A stretch of 48,954 bases of DNA from Burkholderiales bacterium Ga0074133 (GCA_001464865.1 LNEG01000176.1:1-48954), one strand, 5' to 3'. Positions 19,657-30,288 are shown, numbered from the stretch's first letter. The notes: generated from the letters alone by a model not told the origin. Numbers and translations are program-made.

Positions 19657-20643
19657 GTGCGACGTTTACTGGCTTTGATGGCTTTGGTCCTGATCGGGAC
19701 GGGCGGCGCGGCGTTCTGGTGGCTGCACCAGCCCATTGTGGGCGGCGATACCCCGCTGGAGCTGGCCATCGAGCCGGGTACCACGCCCCGTGGCGTGGCC
19801 CGCGATGCGGTGGCCGCCGGGGCACGGGCAGACGCCCGGCTGCTGTATGCCTGGTTCCGCTTTTCGGGCCAGGACCGTGCCATCAAGGCCGGCAACTACG
19901 AGCTGCCCCCCGGCACCACGCCGCGGGACCTGCTGCAAAAGCTGGTGCGCGGCGAAGAATCTCTGCGCGCCCTGACCCTGGTGGAGGGCTGGAACTGGCG
20001 CCAGGTGCGCCAGGCGCTGGCCAGGGAAGAGCAGCTCGAGCCCGACTCTGCCGGCCTGACCGACGAGGCGCTGATGGCCCAGCTGGGCCGTCCGGGCGTT
20101 CGGCCCGAGGGGCGGTTTTTTCCGGACACCTACACCTACGCCAAGGGTTCCAGCGATATGGCCGTGCTGCGGCGCGCCCTGCACGCCATGGACCGCAAGC
20201 TTGAGGCAGTGTGGGCCCAGCGCGCGGCCGACACGCCGCTCAAGTCGGCCGACGAGGCGCTCATCCTGGCCAGCATTGTCGAAAAGGAAACCGGCCGCGC
20301 CAGCGACCGCGCCACCATTGCCGGCGTGTTCACCAACCGGCTGCGCATCGGCATGATGCTGCAGACCGACCCCACCGTGATCTACGGCCTGGGCGAGCGG
20401 TTTGACGGCAACCTGCGCCGCCGCGACCTGCTGGCCGACACCCCCTGGAACACCTACACGCGCAACGGCCTGCCGCCCACGCCGATTGCCATGCCTGGCA
20501 AGGCATCGCTGCTGGCGGCCGTGCAACCGGCGCAGACGCGGGCCCTGTACTTTGTGGCCAAGGGCGACGGGGCCAGCCATTTCAGCGAGTCGCTGGAGGA
20601 GCACAACCGCGCGGTCAACCGGTACCAGCGCGGCCAGCAGTAA
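19657..20643 (+). CDS. mltG: Endolytic murein transglycosylase MltG
   Basis: This 328-residue inner-membrane enzyme cleaves nascent peptidoglycan glycan strands and helps set their length. An N-terminal membrane anchor ([19 protein letters not shown]) is followed by the LysM-like and YceG catalytic regions, with the catalytic Glu in SIVEKETG (Glu209), then [10 protein letters not shown] and [15 protein letters not shown] prefer the GTG at 19657, giving MRRLLALM, with a modest GGCAGCAGG before it. ATG codons at 19594 and 19597 are in frame but would put 20 polar residues ahead of the anchor. It leads the mltG-tmk-holB-pilZ group. Confidence 0.93.
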   Translation: MRRLLALMALVLIGTGGAAFWWLHQPIVGGDTPLELAIEPGTTPRGVARDAVAAGARADARLLYAWFRFSGQDRAIKAGNYELPPGTTPRDLLQKLVRGEESLRALTLVEGWNWRQVRQALAREEQLEPDSAGLTDEALMAQLGRPGVRPEGRFFPDTYTYAKGSSDMAVLRRALHAMDRKLEAVWAQRAADTPLKSADEALILASIVEKETGRASDRATIAGVFTNRLRIGMMLQTDPTVIYGLGERFDGNLRRRDLLADTPWNTYTRNGLPPTPIAMPGKASLLAAVQPAQTRALYFVAKGDGASHFSESLEEHNRAVNRYQRGQQ

Positions 20644-20710
20644 GCTCGCGCAGGACGACCGGGCAGCGCCGGCGTCCCGCACCGAGCATCACGCAACACC
20701 TGAGGTTTCC

Positions 20711-21388
20711 ATGTCCCGACCCGGTCTTTTCATCACGTTCGAGGGTATCGACGGTGCCGGCAAGTCCTCGCACATCGAAGGGCTGGCCGAGGCGTTCCGC
20801 ACGCAGGGCAGGGCGGTTACCGTGAGCCGCGAGCCCGGCGGTACGCCGTTGGCCGAAAAGCTGCGCGAGCTGGTGCTGAACGACGCCATGGATGCGCTGA
20901 CGGAATCGCTGCTCATCTTTGCCGCCCGGCGCGACCACCTGCGCAACGTGATCGAGCCCGCACTGGTGCGCGGCGACGTGGTGCTGTGCGATCGCTTCAC
21001 CGATGCCACCTTTGCTTACCAGGGGGCGGGGCGCGGCTTTGACCTCGAAGTGTTATCGAATCTGGAGCGCATGGCGCAGACGGGGCTTGCGCCCGATGTG
21101 AGTCTGATGCGTGAACCCGACCTGACGGTATGGTTTGACCTGGCCCCCGATGTGGCGGCGCAGCGGCTGTCCACGGCCCGCGTGCCCGACCGGTTCGAGT
21201 CGCAGCCCGCCGAGTTCTTTGCCCGGGTGGCGCGCGGCTATGCCGACCGCGCCGCGGCCGCGCCCCAGCGGTTTGCGCGCATCGACGCTGCGCAGGAGCG
21301 CCACAAGGTGTGGCAGCAGCTGACCAGCGTATTCGTGCGCCGCGGCTGGCTGGCCATCATGGTGGCCACGCAGGGGGGGCCGCGATGA
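20711..21388 (+). CDS. tmk: Thymidylate kinase
   Basis: This 225-residue enzyme phosphorylates dTMP to dTDP with ATP, an essential step for DNA synthesis. The P-loop GIDGAGKSS is at 12-20, [16 protein letters not shown] holds the DRY-like and LID-side motifs, and REPGGT is the dTMP-binding stretch. It starts 67 bases after mltG and its stop overlaps the holB start (ATGA), so the two are translationally coupled. The length is slightly above the usual 205-215 because of a C-terminal extension. Confidence 0.96.
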   Translation: MSRPGLFITFEGIDGAGKSSHIEGLAEAFRTQGRAVTVSREPGGTPLAEKLRELVLNDAMDALTESLLIFAARRDHLRNVIEPALVRGDVVLCDRFTDATFAYQGAGRGFDLEVLSNLERMAQTGLAPDVSLMREPDLTVWFDLAPDVAAQRLSTARVPDRFESQPAEFFARVARGYADRAAAAPQRFARIDAAQERHKVWQQLTSVFVRRGWLAIMVATQGGPR

Positions 21389-22401
21389 GCAGCGGCGCAG
21401 CAGCGGTGGCGCTGGCCCCGTGGATTGCGGCGCAGCGCACCCGGCTGCTGGCCCAACGCGGCCATGCGTGGCTGCTGCAGGGGCCCTCGGGCCTGGGTCA
21501 ATACGCCCTCGGGCTCGAAATGGTGCGTGCATGGCTGTGTGATGCGCCTACCGCGGATGGCGCTTGCGGCCATTGCGCCAGCTGCCACGCCATCGAGGTG
21601 CGCACGCATGCCGACCTGTGCGTGCTGATGCCCGAGGTGCAGATGATGGCGCTGGGCTGGCCCCTTTCGGAAAAGGCCCAGGCCGACATTGACGACAAGA
21701 AGCGCAAGCCTAGCCGCGAGATCCGCGTGGAAGCCATGCGCGATGCGGTGGAGTTTTCGCAGCGCACATCGGCCCGTGGGCGCGGGAAGGCGGTGCTGGT
21801 GTACCCGGCCGAGCAGATGAACCACATCACCGCCAATGCGCTGCTCAAGACGCTGGAGGAACCGCCGGGCGATGTGCGCTTTGTGCTGGCGAGTGAGGCT
21901 GCGCACCAGCTGCTGCCCACCATCCGCAGCCGCTGCCTGGGCCACCCCATGGTCTGGCCCGGGCAGGCCGACATGCTGGCCTGGATGCAGTCGCAGGGTG
22001 TGGCTGCCGATGCGGCAGCGGCTTTCCTGCGCGCTGCAGGCGGCCGGCCCGACGATGCCCTGGCGCTGGCCCGCTCGGGCCGCAGCCCGGACGCCTGGGC
22101 CGCGTTGCCGCAGGCCGTGGCCAAGGGTGATGTGACGGCGTTCGGCGACTGGGCGCCCCACCAGGTGATCGATGCCCTGCAGAAGCTCTGCCACGACCTG
22201 ATGGCGGCCAGTGTGGGCGCTCCGGTGCGCTACTTTGCCCCGGCCGACCTGCCCAAGGCGCTGCCCTCCATCGGCGCGCTGTCCCGCTGGTCGCGCGCGC
22301 TGTCCCGCGAGGCCCGCACGGCCGAGCATCCCTTCAACGCAGGCCTCATGCTGGAGGCGCTTGTCGCCCAGGCGCGAAACACCCTACACTCGCGCAACTG
22401 A
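21385..22401 (+). CDS. holB: DNA polymerase III delta-prime subunit
   Basis: This 338-residue protein is the delta-prime subunit of the clamp loader that places the beta sliding clamp on DNA. It has the AAA+ fold with a zinc-binding cysteine set (CGHCASC plus an earlier Cys), the [10 protein letters not shown] segment and the SRC motif (IRSRC). The P-loop position reads GPSGLGQY, without the Lys needed for ATP binding, as is usual for delta-prime, which does not hydrolyse ATP. It overlaps tmk by four bases and is followed 18 bases later by pilZ. Confidence 0.93.
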   Translation: MSSGAAAVALAPWIAAQRTRLLAQRGHAWLLQGPSGLGQYALGLEMVRAWLCDAPTADGACGHCASCHAIEVRTHADLCVLMPEVQMMALGWPLSEKAQADIDDKKRKPSREIRVEAMRDAVEFSQRTSARGRGKAVLVYPAEQMNHITANALLKTLEEPPGDVRFVLASEAAHQLLPTIRSRCLGHPMVWPGQADMLAWMQSQGVAADAAAAFLRAAGGRPDDALALARSGRSPDAWAALPQAVAKGDVTAFGDWAPHQVIDALQKLCHDLMAASVGAPVRYFAPADLPKALPSIGALSRWSRALSREARTAEHPFNAGLMLEALVAQARNTLHSRN

Positions 22402-22419
22402 GCCGCAACCCCCTGATTC

Positions 22420-22779
22420 ATGAGCAGTCCATCCACCGCACCCCGTCCCAGCGTCATGCAGCTGGCGATCAAGGAGAAGGCGGCCCTCTATGCGGCCTAC
22501 ATTCCCTTTTTCGCCGAAGGCGGTATCTTTGTGCCCACCCAGCGCGACTACAAGCTCGGAGATGACGTCTACGTGCTGCTGACGCTGCCCGATGACACGC
22601 AGCGCTATCCGGTGGCCGGGCGCGTGGCGTGGGTGACTCCCGCCAGGGCCGCTGGCAACCGCACGCAGGGTGTGGGCATCCAGTTCCCCAAGGACGACAA
22701 ATCGCGACAGCTCAAGGCCAAGATCGAGGAGCTGCTCGGTACGGCGCTGGGGTCTGACCGGCCAACGCAAACCATCTGA
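22420..22779 (+). CDS. pilZ: Type IV pilus PilZ protein
   Basis: This 119-residue single-domain protein matches the original PilZ of type IV pilus biogenesis in length, sequence (GGIFVPT, VAGRVAWVTP, GVGIQFP) and position after holB. Unlike c-di-GMP receptors, it lacks the RxxxR and D/NxSxxG motifs and so probably does not bind the nucleotide. It likely acts in the cytoplasm with the pilus assembly ATPase. It is followed by a strong intrinsic terminator, so it is the last gene of its transcript. Confidence 0.9.
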   Translation: MSSPSTAPRPSVMQLAIKEKAALYAAYIPFFAEGGIFVPTQRDYKLGDDVYVLLTLPDDTQRYPVAGRVAWVTPARAAGNRTQGVGIQFPKDDKSRQLKAKIEELLGTALGSDRPTQTI

Positions 22780-22797
22780 GCCAGGTCGCTCCCGCAG

Positions 22798-22825
22798 GCC
22801 GACACGCGGTGCGAGTCGGCTTTTT
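22798..22825 (+). terminator. Intrinsic terminator after pilZ
   Basis: GCCGAC-A-CGC, a GGT loop, then GCG-A-GTCGGC forms a 9-pair stem with one A-A mismatch, followed by TTTTT (22821-22825). It sits 18 bases after the pilZ stop and would separate pilZ from tatD. Confidence 0.85.
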
Positions 22826-22958
22826 CATTGGAGCAGCCGTTTCGCGGCGAAGATCTGGCCATATCCGTCGCTGAGCGCCTTGCATGCGGGAACGGCCGGC
22901 AACCGCGTTGGCGTAGCTTCGGCGGCGGCTTGTTCCCGCCTCGTTATATTGAAACGAC

Positions 22959-23765
22959 ATGTTCACCGATTCCCACTGCCATCTGAACTTTCCCGAGCTC
23001 TCGAGCAACCTGCCAGCCATCCGCGAAGCCATGGCACAGGCACAGGTGGAGCGTGCGCTGTGCATCTGCACCACCATGGAAGAGTTTGGCGACGTGCACC
23101 GCCTGTCCACCACGCACGACAACTTCTGGAGCACGGTGGGCGTGCACCCCGACAACGAAGGCGTGACCGAACCCAGCGTGCAGGACCTGCTGGAGCGCGC
23201 GGCGTTGCCGCGGGTGGTCGCCATTGGCGAAACCGGCCTTGACTACTACGGCATGGAAGATCGCAAAGGCGGGCGCTCGATCGCCGATCTCGAGTGGCAG
23301 CGCGAGCGATTTCGCACCCACATCCGTGCGGCCCGTGCGTGCGCGAAGCCGCTGGTCATTCATACGCGCAGTGCGTCTGACGACACCCTCGCCATCCTGC
23401 GCGAGGAGGGCGAGGACGGCCCGGGCAACCTGGCAGGCGGCGTGTTCCACTGTTTCACCGAGTCCATGGAAGTGGCGCGCGCCGCGCTGGATCTGGGCTA
23501 CTTCATTTCCTTTTCGGGGATCATCACCTTCAAGAGCGCCAGGGAGCTGCGCGATGTGGTCGCCTTCGTGCCGCTGGACCGGATGCTGATCGAGACCGAC
23601 AGCCCCTATCTGGCTCCCGTCCCTTACCGCGGCAAGGTCAACAATCCATCGTATGTGCCCTATGTGGCGCAGCAGATATCCGAAACGAGGGGTATCCCTT
23701 TGGCCGCCGTGGCAGAGGCAACAAGCCGCAACTTCGAAGTTCTTTTCAAGGGGGTCACGCCATGA
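22959..23765 (+). CDS. tatD: TatD family metal-dependent hydrolase
   Basis: This 268-residue protein is a TatD-type TIM-barrel metallohydrolase; relatives have 3'-5' DNase or RNase activity and DNA quality-control roles. The metal ligands are visible: DSHCHL (His6, His8), Glu in [17 protein letters not shown] and the late Asp in ETDSPYL. The family has several paralogues (TatD, YcfH, YjjV); the position after holB-pilZ fits the YcfH-like group. Its TGA overlaps the ATG of the ankyrin gene, so the two are coupled. Confidence 0.9.
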   Translation: MFTDSHCHLNFPELSSNLPAIREAMAQAQVERALCICTTMEEFGDVHRLSTTHDNFWSTVGVHPDNEGVTEPSVQDLLERAALPRVVAIGETGLDYYGMEDRKGGRSIADLEWQRERFRTHIRAARACAKPLVIHTRSASDDTLAILREEGEDGPGNLAGGVFHCFTESMEVARAALDLGYFISFSGIITFKSARELRDVVAFVPLDRMLIETDSPYLAPVPYRGKVNNPSYVPYVAQQISETRGIPLAAVAEATSRNFEVLFKGVTP

Positions 23766-24442
23766 CGGACGCCATCAGCCGCCGTAGCCTGTGCACGGCT
23801 GCCTTTGTAGTCACACTGGCACCTGCCGTTTGGGCGGGCGCGTACGAAGATTTCTTCAGCGCAGTGCAGCGGGATGACCCGGGTGTCATCGCCGACCTTC
23901 TGCGGCGCGGCTTTGACCCCAACACCCTCGACCCGAAGGGCCAGCCCGCCCTGATCCTCGCGTTGCAGAACGGCTCGGAAAAGGCCTTTGGGGCGTTGCT
24001 GGCCTCCCGGCAGACCCGAGCAGAGATGCGCAACCCCAAGGACGAGAGCCCGCTGATGATCGCGGCCATCAGGGGCAACGTCGATGCGGTGAAAGCGCTG
24101 ATCGCGCGTGACGCCGATGTGAACAAGCCGGGCTGGGCGCCGCTGCACTATGCAGCCTCGGCCGGTAGCCCGAGACACACCGAAATCATTTCACTGCTGC
24201 TAGAGCACCATGCGTTCATCGACGCCACGTCACCCAATGGCACCACGCCGCTCATGATGGCGTGCCACTACGGCTCTGGGGATGCCGTGCAGCTCCTGCT
24301 GAACGAAGGGGCTGATCCGACCATGCGCAACCAGCTGGGCCTCACGGCAGCGGATTTCGCGCTGCGTGCGGGTCGCACTGAGGCTGCCGAGAAGATCGCC
24401 GCTGCCATCCGCAAGCGCCAGCCCAACCGCGGCAAGTGGTAA
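23762..24442 (+). CDS. Exported ankyrin-repeat protein
   Basis: This 226-residue protein has an N-terminal export signal ([20 protein letters not shown], cleavage likely after about residue 25) and then four to five ankyrin repeats, the clearest being [31 protein letters not shown] and [20 protein letters not shown]. The paired arginines before the hydrophobic stretch make Tat export possible but not certain. It probably acts in the periplasm as a protein-binding scaffold. The start overlaps the tatD stop by four bases (ATGA). I do not know its partner. Confidence 0.85.
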   Translation: MTDAISRRSLCTAAFVVTLAPAVWAGAYEDFFSAVQRDDPGVIADLLRRGFDPNTLDPKGQPALILALQNGSEKAFGALLASRQTRAEMRNPKDESPLMIAAIRGNVDAVKALIARDADVNKPGWAPLHYAASAGSPRHTEIISLLLEHHAFIDATSPNGTTPLMMACHYGSGDAVQLLLNEGADPTMRNQLGLTAADFALRAGRTEAAEKIAAAIRKRQPNRGKW

Positions 24443-24532
24443 GAGCGCGCGCATGGCGCGGTGTAGCGCCGTGGCGCGATGGCCCGTGACAGGCAGGGCA
24501 GCATGGGCGTGCGCCTTCGATGGGGTCTGGTC

Positions 24533-26329
24533 TCAGCCTTGCGCCGCAGCGGTCGCCGGGCGCGTCTGAAGCCGCGCATACAGCCCGCCCTGGGCCATCA
24601 GTTGCGCGTGTGTTCCCTGCTCCGCAATGCGCCCGCGTTCCATCACCACCACGCGGTCCGCATGCTCGATGGTGGACAGCCGGTGCGCAATAACCAGCGT
24701 GGTGCGGCCCTGCATCAGGCGCTGAAGGGCATCCTGCACGAGTCGCTCTGACTCGGTATCCAGCGCCGAGGTGGCCTCGTCAAGGATGAGGATGGGGGCG
24801 TCCTTGTAAAGCGCGCGGGCGATGGCCAGGCGCTGCCGCTGCCCTCCGGAAAGCTGGGTGGCGTTATGGCCGACCAGGGTATGGATGCCACGGGGCAGGG
24901 CGCTGATGTGCTCGGCCAGGTTGGCGGCTGCCAGGCACTGGCGCACACGATCTTCGTCGACCTCACCGCCCAGGGCCACATTGGCAGCAATGGTGTCGTT
25001 GAACATGACCACGTCCTGGCTGACCATGGCGAATTGCGAGCGCAGCGCACCCAGATCCCATTGGGCCAGGTCGTGCCCGTCTACGGTGGCTGTACCCGAT
25101 GCGGGCAGCACAAACCGTGGCAGCAGATTGACCAGCGTGGTCTTGCCTGCGCCCGAAGGTCCGACCAGCGCTACCACTTCGCCAGGCGCTACCTGCAGGC
25201 TGACCCGTTCAAGCGCCGGCGCGTGGTCGGGGCCAAACGAGACCGTCACGTCGTGCAGCGCCAGCGCGCCGCGCACCCGCTCGGCCTTGTGGCTGCCGCT
25301 CGTCTCCGCGCCTGTCGTTCCCATCAGCGCCAGCCCGCGTTCCAGCGCTGCCACCCCGCGGGTGACAGGGCTCGCCACATCGGCCAGGCGCCGTATGGGT
25401 GCGATGAGCATCAGCATCGCGGTGATGAACGACACAAAGCCACCCACGGTGACGTCCTTGCTGTCGACCGCGCCACGGCTTTGCCACAGGGCAATGCAGA
25501 TGACTACCGACAACGCCGCTGCCGCCAGCAGCTGCGTCAGCGGCGTCATCGCGGCCGAGGCAATCGTCGACTTGATTGCCAGGCCACGCAGGCTCTGACT
25601 CAGGCGGGCAAAACGGCTGGCTTGCGCCTGCTGGGCTCCATGCAGCCGCACCATGCGGTGTGCCAGCACGTTTTCTTCCACCACATAAGCCAGCTCATCC
25701 GTGGCCTGCTGGCTGCTCTTGGTCAGGTGGTAAAGCCGCCGCGACAGCGTCTTCATGATCCAGGCCACGCCCGGAACCACCACTGCCACGATCAGCGTCA
25801 GCTGCCAGTTGAGGTACAGCAGGTAAATCAGCAGCGCAACCAGCGTGAATCCATCGCGCGAAAGCCCCAGCAGTGCCTGCACCAGCAGCGTGGCGCCCGT
25901 CTGCACTTCGTACACCACCGTGTTGGACAGCGCACTCGCTGATTGCCTGGAAAACAGGCCCATGTCTGCTGCCAGCACCCGGTCGAACAAGGACTTGCGC
26001 AGGGTGAGCATGCCTTCGTTGGCAATGCGAGCCAGTGCATATTGCCCCACGAATTGCGCAACACCGCGTACGAAGAACACGCCAAGGATGGCCAGCGGCA
26101 CCATCCACAGTTCCAGGGTGCCTTGCGTGAATCCCTTGTCCAGCAGGGGTTGAAGCAGAGCGGGGATAAGCGGCTCGGTCACCGCGCCGATCAGTGTGGC
26201 GGCGATGGCCACGGACCACGCTGCGCGCTGGTTGCCAAAGTACACCGCCAAGCGGCGCAGTCTCTGCAAAAGGGTATCGGTCTGGGACGGGGCGGTTGGC
26301 GGTGTGTCGACCGGTGGGGTGTCTTGCAT
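24533..26329 (-). CDS. msbA: Lipid A export ABC transporter (MsbA type)
   Basis: This 598-residue half-transporter has six membrane helices (about 25-330) fused to an ATPase. It flips lipid A-core across the inner membrane. Walker [10 protein letters not shown] is at 390-398, the signature LSGGQ at 493-497, Walker B ILILDEA at about 513-519 and the H-loop in VIAHRLS. The length and the Ala/Thr-rich N-terminal extension agree with beta-proteobacterial MsbA; a general multidrug exporter of the same fold cannot be fully excluded. It is transcribed away from tolB, with about 180 bases between the starts. Confidence 0.88.
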   Translation of the reverse strand: MQDTPPVDTPPTAPSQTDTLLQRLRRLAVYFGNQRAAWSVAIAATLIGAVTEPLIPALLQPLLDKGFTQGTLELWMVPLAILGVFFVRGVAQFVGQYALARIANEGMLTLRKSLFDRVLAADMGLFSRQSASALSNTVVYEVQTGATLLVQALLGLSRDGFTLVALLIYLLYLNWQLTLIVAVVVPGVAWIMKTLSRRLYHLTKSSQQATDELAYVVEENVLAHRMVRLHGAQQAQASRFARLSQSLRGLAIKSTIASAAMTPLTQLLAAAALSVVICIALWQSRGAVDSKDVTVGGFVSFITAMLMLIAPIRRLADVASPVTRGVAALERGLALMGTTGAETSGSHKAERVRGALALHDVTVSFGPDHAPALERVSLQVAPGEVVALVGPSGAGKTTLVNLLPRFVLPASGTATVDGHDLAQWDLGALRSQFAMVSQDVVMFNDTIAANVALGGEVDEDRVRQCLAAANLAEHISALPRGIHTLVGHNATQLSGGQRQRLAIARALYKDAPILILDEATSALDTESERLVQDALQRLMQGRTTLVIAHRLSTIEHADRVVVMERGRIAEQGTHAQLMAQGGLYARLQTRPATAAAQG

Positions 26330-26512
26330 TTGGGCCCGATTTTAAGTGGCACCCGCCGAGAGCCCGCGTGGGCTGCGTTGGTGCCACCGGAGTCTGCCCA
26401 AATGCACCCGCAGTTTGGCCCTACTCCTACACAGTTTGTCACAGGGCGCGCTTGCCAGTGTGTAACATTCGCGTTTGCCCTAGCGCCCATCTTGCAGGAA
26501 CGCCGGACGTCA

Positions 26513-27832
26513 ATGACTACAGACCGTAATCCCTACATTCCCTTTGCCGCGGCCACGCCGCACATCTCGCGCCGCCTTCTCATGGCCGCCTTCGGTTCAG
26601 TCACCGCGCTGCCCGCCCTCGCACAGTTCAAGGTAGAGGTCACGGGCGTCGGGCTCACCCAGCTTCCCATTGCGATTGCGCCTTTTCGCGGCGAGGCCCA
26701 GGCGCCGCAAAAGATCAGCGCCATTGTCCAGGCCGACCTGGAGCGCAGCGGGCAATTTCGCGCGATTGATGCCGCGGGCTCGTCGCTCGACGAAACGACC
26801 CGCCCGGACGTGGGTTTGTGGCGTCAGAAGGGCGCTGATTCGCTGGCTGTGGGTAGCGTCACCCGACTGGCCGATGGCCGCTTTGATGTCCGCTTTCGCC
26901 TTTGGGACGCCGTGAAGGGCCAGGACCTGGGCGGACAAAGCTTTGTCGTCACGCAGGCCGACCTGCGCCTGGTGGCCCACCGCATTGCCGATTTCATCTT
27001 CGAAAAGCTCACCGGCGAACGCGGTGTGTTTTCGACGCGCATCGCGTACGTCACGAAGTCCGGCACGCGCTACAGCCTGTGGGTGGCCGATGCGGATGGC
27101 GAAAACGCGCAGTCCGCGCTGTCGAGCCCCGAGCCCATCATTTCTCCGGCATGGTCGCCCAACGGCGGTCAGCTGGCATACGTGTCGTTTGAATCGCGCA
27201 AACCCGTGGTGTACGTGCACGATGTGGCGTCCGGTCGTCGGCGCCTGATCGCGAATTTCCGGGGATCCAACAGCGCGCCTGCGTGGTCGCCGGATAGCCG
27301 CACCTTGGCGGTGACCCTGAGCCGTGACGGCGGCTCCCAGCTCTATACCATTGACGCCAATGGTGGAGAGCCCCGCCGTCTCATGCAGTCGACCGGTATC
27401 GACACCGAACCGGTGTTCTCCAGCGATGGGCGCAACATCTTCTTTGTGAGCGACCGCGGCGGCGCGCCGCAGATCTATCGCGTGTCCACCTCTGGCGGCA
27501 ATGCCGAACGGGTCACCTTCTCCGGGTCCTACAACATTTCGCCCACGCTCAGTCCTGACGGCAAGTGGCTGGCCTACATCTCCCGCGTATCGGGCGCCTT
27601 CAAGCTCCACGTCATGGACCTGTCGACCGGAACCGTGAATGCCATCACCGACAGCGCTGCCGACGAAAACCCCAGTTTTGCCCCCAATGGCCGCCTGATC
27701 GTCTATGCCACACAGCAGCAGGGGCGCGATGCGCTCATGACCACCACGCTCGACGGCAAGATCAAGGCGCGCCTTGCTGGACAAGGCGGTGACATCCGCG
27801 AACCCGACTGGGGTCCGTTCCAGAAGCAGTGA
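26513..27832 (+). CDS. tolB: Tol-Pal system beta-propeller protein TolB
   Basis: This 439-residue periplasmic protein links the Tol machine to Pal during outer-membrane constriction at division. It has a TolB N-terminal domain (about 38-165) and a six-bladed propeller with repeated SPxWSPDG/xLAYxS-type strands ([35 protein letters not shown]). The signal is unusual: 17 polar residues precede [19 protein letters not shown], a twin-arginine-like pattern with cleavage likely after Ala37. ATG 26513 is chosen; ATG 26582 is in frame but would remove the arginines. It is followed by pal 53 bases later. tolQ, tolR and tolA are not upstream in this window. Confidence 0.95.
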   Translation: MTTDRNPYIPFAAATPHISRRLLMAAFGSVTALPALAQFKVEVTGVGLTQLPIAIAPFRGEAQAPQKISAIVQADLERSGQFRAIDAAGSSLDETTRPDVGLWRQKGADSLAVGSVTRLADGRFDVRFRLWDAVKGQDLGGQSFVVTQADLRLVAHRIADFIFEKLTGERGVFSTRIAYVTKSGTRYSLWVADADGENAQSALSSPEPIISPAWSPNGGQLAYVSFESRKPVVYVHDVASGRRRLIANFRGSNSAPAWSPDSRTLAVTLSRDGGSQLYTIDANGGEPRRLMQSTGIDTEPVFSSDGRNIFFVSDRGGAPQIYRVSTSGGNAERVTFSGSYNISPTLSPDGKWLAYISRVSGAFKLHVMDLSTGTVNAITDSAADENPSFAPNGRLIVYATQQQGRDALMTTTLDGKIKARLAGQGGDIREPDWGPFQKQ

Positions 27833-27885
27833 ATGAACTTTCCCGTCTTTTCAGTTTCAGTTATCAAGTCTCAGGAGATTTTTGG

Positions 27886-28440
27886 ATGAACAAGCTCAAA
27901 TTCAAGCGCATCACTCTCGCGCTCACGGTGGTCGCCCTCGTCGCGGGCTGTAGCTCGGGCGTCAAGCTCGACGATGTGCCGGTGGAAGACAAGAACGCCA
28001 CCTCTACCATGGGTGCTGGTGCCGGTGGTGCAAACTCTGGCTCCACGGGCCAGAGCGGTGTGGCGCCGGTTGATCTGGGTCAGTCTGGTCGCGACGGTGC
28101 CGGCCCGGTGGGCGTGGCGCGCATCGTCTACTTTGATTACGACAGCTATGTCATCAAGCCTGAATTCCAGTCGTTGCTTGAAGCGCATTCGCGCTTCATC
28201 AGGGCCGTACCGAATCGCAAGGTCATGATCGAAGGCCACACTGATGAGCGTGGCGGTCGTGAGTACAACCTGGCGCTGGGGCAAAAGCGCGCCGAAGCTG
28301 TGCGGCGTTCGCTCGGCTTGCTCGGCGTGCCCGACAGCCAGGTCGAAGCGGTGAGCTTTGGCAAGGAAAAGCCAGCGGCGCAGGGCGGCACTGAGTCCGT
28401 GCACGCGCAAAACCGCCGCGCTGAACTGTCCTATCGCTGA
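27886..28440 (+). CDS. pal: Peptidoglycan-associated lipoprotein Pal
   Basis: This 184-residue outer-membrane lipoprotein ties the outer membrane to peptidoglycan. The lipobox ALVAGC puts the lipidated Cys at residue 22; a Gly/Ser-rich linker follows, and then an OmpA-like domain (about 75-184) with YFDYDSYVIKP and the peptidoglycan-binding GHTDERGGREYNLALGQKRA. AGGAG at 27873-27877 fixes the start. Its TGA overlaps the cpoB ATG by one base (TGATG). Confidence 0.96.
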   Translation: MNKLKFKRITLALTVVALVAGCSSGVKLDDVPVEDKNATSTMGAGAGGANSGSTGQSGVAPVDLGQSGRDGAGPVGVARIVYFDYDSYVIKPEFQSLLEAHSRFIRAVPNRKVMIEGHTDERGGREYNLALGQKRAEAVRRSLGLLGVPDSQVEAVSFGKEKPAAQGGTESVHAQNRRAELSYR

Positions 28441-29234
28441 TGCGCGCCGCGAAACCCTTTGGGTTCCGCATGAAGGCCGTGGCGGCGCTTGCGTTCGCCA
28501 CCGCGTTCATGCTCCCGGCTGGCGCGGCCATCTTCGAGGATGGCGAGGCGCGTCGCGCCATCTTGGAGATGCGACAGCGCGTGGATGCCCTCCAGGTGTC
28601 CGGCCAGCGCTCTGCGGATGAAGTCCGGCGGCTGACTGACGAGAATGCCCAGCTTCGCCGCAGTCTCCTTGATCTGCAGACGCAGATTGAGGCATTGCGC
28701 GCGGAGGACGCCAAGATGCGCGGGCAAAACGAGCAGCTGCTTCGGGATGTGAGCGAGTTGCAGCGGCGCCAGAAGGACATGGCACAGGGCGTGGAAGAGC
28801 GCCTCAAGCAATTCGAGCCGGTCAAGGTCAACCTCGACGGGCTGGAGTTTCAGGCGGACCCGGCAGAAAAACGCGACTACGAGGCTGCTCTGGCCGTGTT
28901 CCGCTCGGGCAAGTTCGCAGAGGCGACTTCTGCCTTTGGCGGGTTTGTGCGGCAGTACCCGCGCAGTGGCTTTGTGCCTTCGGCGCGTTTCTGGCTGGGC
29001 AATTCGCAGTACGCCACGCGCGAGTACAAGGAAGCTATCGGCAACTTCCAGCGCATGCTGTCGGACGCACCCACGCATGCGCGCGCCCCTGAGGCAGCCC
29101 TGTCGATCGCCAATTGCCAGATCGAGCTCAAGGACACGCGCGCCGCCCGCAAGACTCTGGAGGATCTGGTCCGTTCGTATCCCCAATCCGAAGCTGCGCT
29201 GGCAGCCAAGGAGCGACTGTCGCGGCTCAAGTGA
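28440..29234 (+). CDS. cpoB: Cell division coordinator CpoB (YbgF)
   Basis: This 264-residue periplasmic protein couples peptidoglycan synthesis with outer-membrane constriction. It has a signal peptide (MKAVAALAFATAFMLPAGA), an N-terminal coiled coil (about 40-125, rich in Glu, Arg and Leu) and TPR repeats (about 140-264) such as YEAALAVFRSGKFAEATSAF and ARFWLGNSQYATREYKEAI. It is the third gene of the tolB-pal-cpoB unit and begins on the last base of the pal stop codon. Confidence 0.95.
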   Translation: MRAAKPFGFRMKAVAALAFATAFMLPAGAAIFEDGEARRAILEMRQRVDALQVSGQRSADEVRRLTDENAQLRRSLLDLQTQIEALRAEDAKMRGQNEQLLRDVSELQRRQKDMAQGVEERLKQFEPVKVNLDGLEFQADPAEKRDYEAALAVFRSGKFAEATSAFGGFVRQYPRSGFVPSARFWLGNSQYATREYKEAIGNFQRMLSDAPTHARAPEAALSIANCQIELKDTRAARKTLEDLVRSYPQSEAALAAKERLSRLK

Positions 29235-29245
29235 TACACGGGGAA

Positions 29246-30076
29246 ATGCCGGCAGGTGTGGGCGATCTGCCGGATGAAGCCGCCATCGTCGTGGCTGACG
29301 ACTTCGACGCTGCACGTCGGTTTGGTGGGCTCGACCGGCTCTATGGAGGATCTGGTGCGGCCCGCATCAAGGCAGCCCATGTGGTCGTGATTGGTATTGG
29401 CGGGGTAGGTTCGTGGGCCGCGGAAGCGCTTGCGCGCAGTGGTGTCGGTTCCCTCACGTTGATCGATCTGGACCATGTGGCAGAGTCGAACATCAACCGC
29501 CAGATCCATGCCTTGACGGAAACAGTGGGGCAGGCCAAGGTCCTGGCAATGCGCGACCGGATTCGCCGGATCAACCCTGCCTGCCGGGTGACTTGTATTG
29601 AAGAGTTTGTCGAGCCGGACAACTGGCCCGCCCTCATTCAAGGCCACTCGGTCGATGCCGTCCTTGATGCCTGCGACCAGATGAAGGCCAAGCTGGCGGT
29701 GGCGTTGTGGGCACAGCGCGCGAAGGTGCTTCATGTTGCGGTCGGCGCCGCAGGCGGCAAGCGGCTCGCCCACAAGGTCGATGTGGACGATCTCGCCTTC
29801 ACTACGCACGACCCGTTGCTGTCTCAGTTGCGTTACCGTCTCCGCAAGCACCATGGTGCCCCGCGCGACGGCAAGAAGATGGGCGTCAACTGCGTGTTCA
29901 GTCGTGAAGCTGTTGCGGGGCCCGACCCTTCATGCGACATGCAGGGCGATGGTTCTCTCAACTGCCATGGTTATGGATCGGTCGTTGCTGTGACCGCTAC
30001 CTTCGGTCAATGCGCGGCAGGATGGGTTCTCGACAAACTGGCCAGCACACCGAAAGCATCTGGGGTGCAAAAATAA
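29246..30076 (+). CDS. tcdA: tRNA threonylcarbamoyladenosine dehydratase
   Basis: This 276-residue E1-like enzyme converts N6-threonylcarbamoyladenosine at position 37 of ANN-decoding tRNAs to its cyclic form. The ATP-binding IGIGGVGSWAAEALARSG, LIDLDHVAESNINRQ and the Cys-bearing LNCHGYGSVV are present. Two starts are possible: ATG 29246, or GTG 29231, which overlaps the cpoB stop (GTGA). Neither has an ideal ribosome-binding site. It lies directly before tRNA-Lys(TTT), a tRNA that carries this modification in other bacteria; that may be coincidence. Confidence 0.92.
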   Translation: MPAGVGDLPDEAAIVVADDFDAARRFGGLDRLYGGSGAARIKAAHVVVIGIGGVGSWAAEALARSGVGSLTLIDLDHVAESNINRQIHALTETVGQAKVLAMRDRIRRINPACRVTCIEEFVEPDNWPALIQGHSVDAVLDACDQMKAKLAVALWAQRAKVLHVAVGAAGGKRLAHKVDVDDLAFTTHDPLLSQLRYRLRKHHGAPRDGKKMGVNCVFSREAVAGPDPSCDMQGDGSLNCHGYGSVVAVTATFGQCAAGWVLDKLASTPKASGVQK

Positions 30077-30085
30077 CGCTATAAT
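30057..30085 (+). promoter_or_regulatory. Promoter of tRNA-Lys
   Basis: A perfect TATAAT lies at 30080-30085, about 42 bases before the tRNA. The -35 position (around 30057-30062) reads CATCTG and is weak. The promoter overlaps the end of tcdA. Confidence 0.65.
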
Positions 30086-30127
30086 CCAAGGCTTTGCAGT
30101 CGATGGCATTCGACAATTGCAATTGTT

Positions 30128-30203
30128 GGGACGTTAGCTCAGTTGGTAGAGCAGCGGACTTTTAATCCGTTGGTCACAAGTTCGAATCTTGTACGTCCTA
30201 CCA
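30128..30203 (+). tRNA. tRNA-Lys(TTT)
   Basis: This 76-base tRNA has all arms: acceptor GGGACGT pairing with ACGTCCT (one G-U at the end), D arm with AGCTCAGTTGGTAGAGC, anticodon loop CTTTTAA giving TTT (Lys), T arm with the GTTCGAATC motif, and an encoded CCA at 30201-30203. It closely resembles E. coli tRNA-Lys. It is preceded by a promoter and followed by a strong terminator, so it is transcribed on its own. Confidence 0.97.
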
Positions 30204-30208
30204 GACAC

Positions 30209-30239
30209 AAAAAGGCCCTGTAGAGATACAGGGCCTTTT
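30209..30239 (+). terminator. Intrinsic terminator of tRNA-Lys
   Basis: AAAGGCCCTGTA (30211-30222), loop GAGA, TACAGGGCCTTT (30227-30238) is a perfect 12-pair stem with A and T runs on either side, so it may act in both directions and also serve the convergent permease gene. Confidence 0.92.
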
Positions 30240-30288
30240 CTGCTTTTGGGAGCCAACTAAGTCGAGCAGCCGACGATGGCGGCCGATT

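Noticed and set aside
21478..21500. Missing Lys in the holB P-loop, considered as a lesion
   Set aside because: Delta-prime subunits commonly lack ATP-binding residues, so this is normal for the family.
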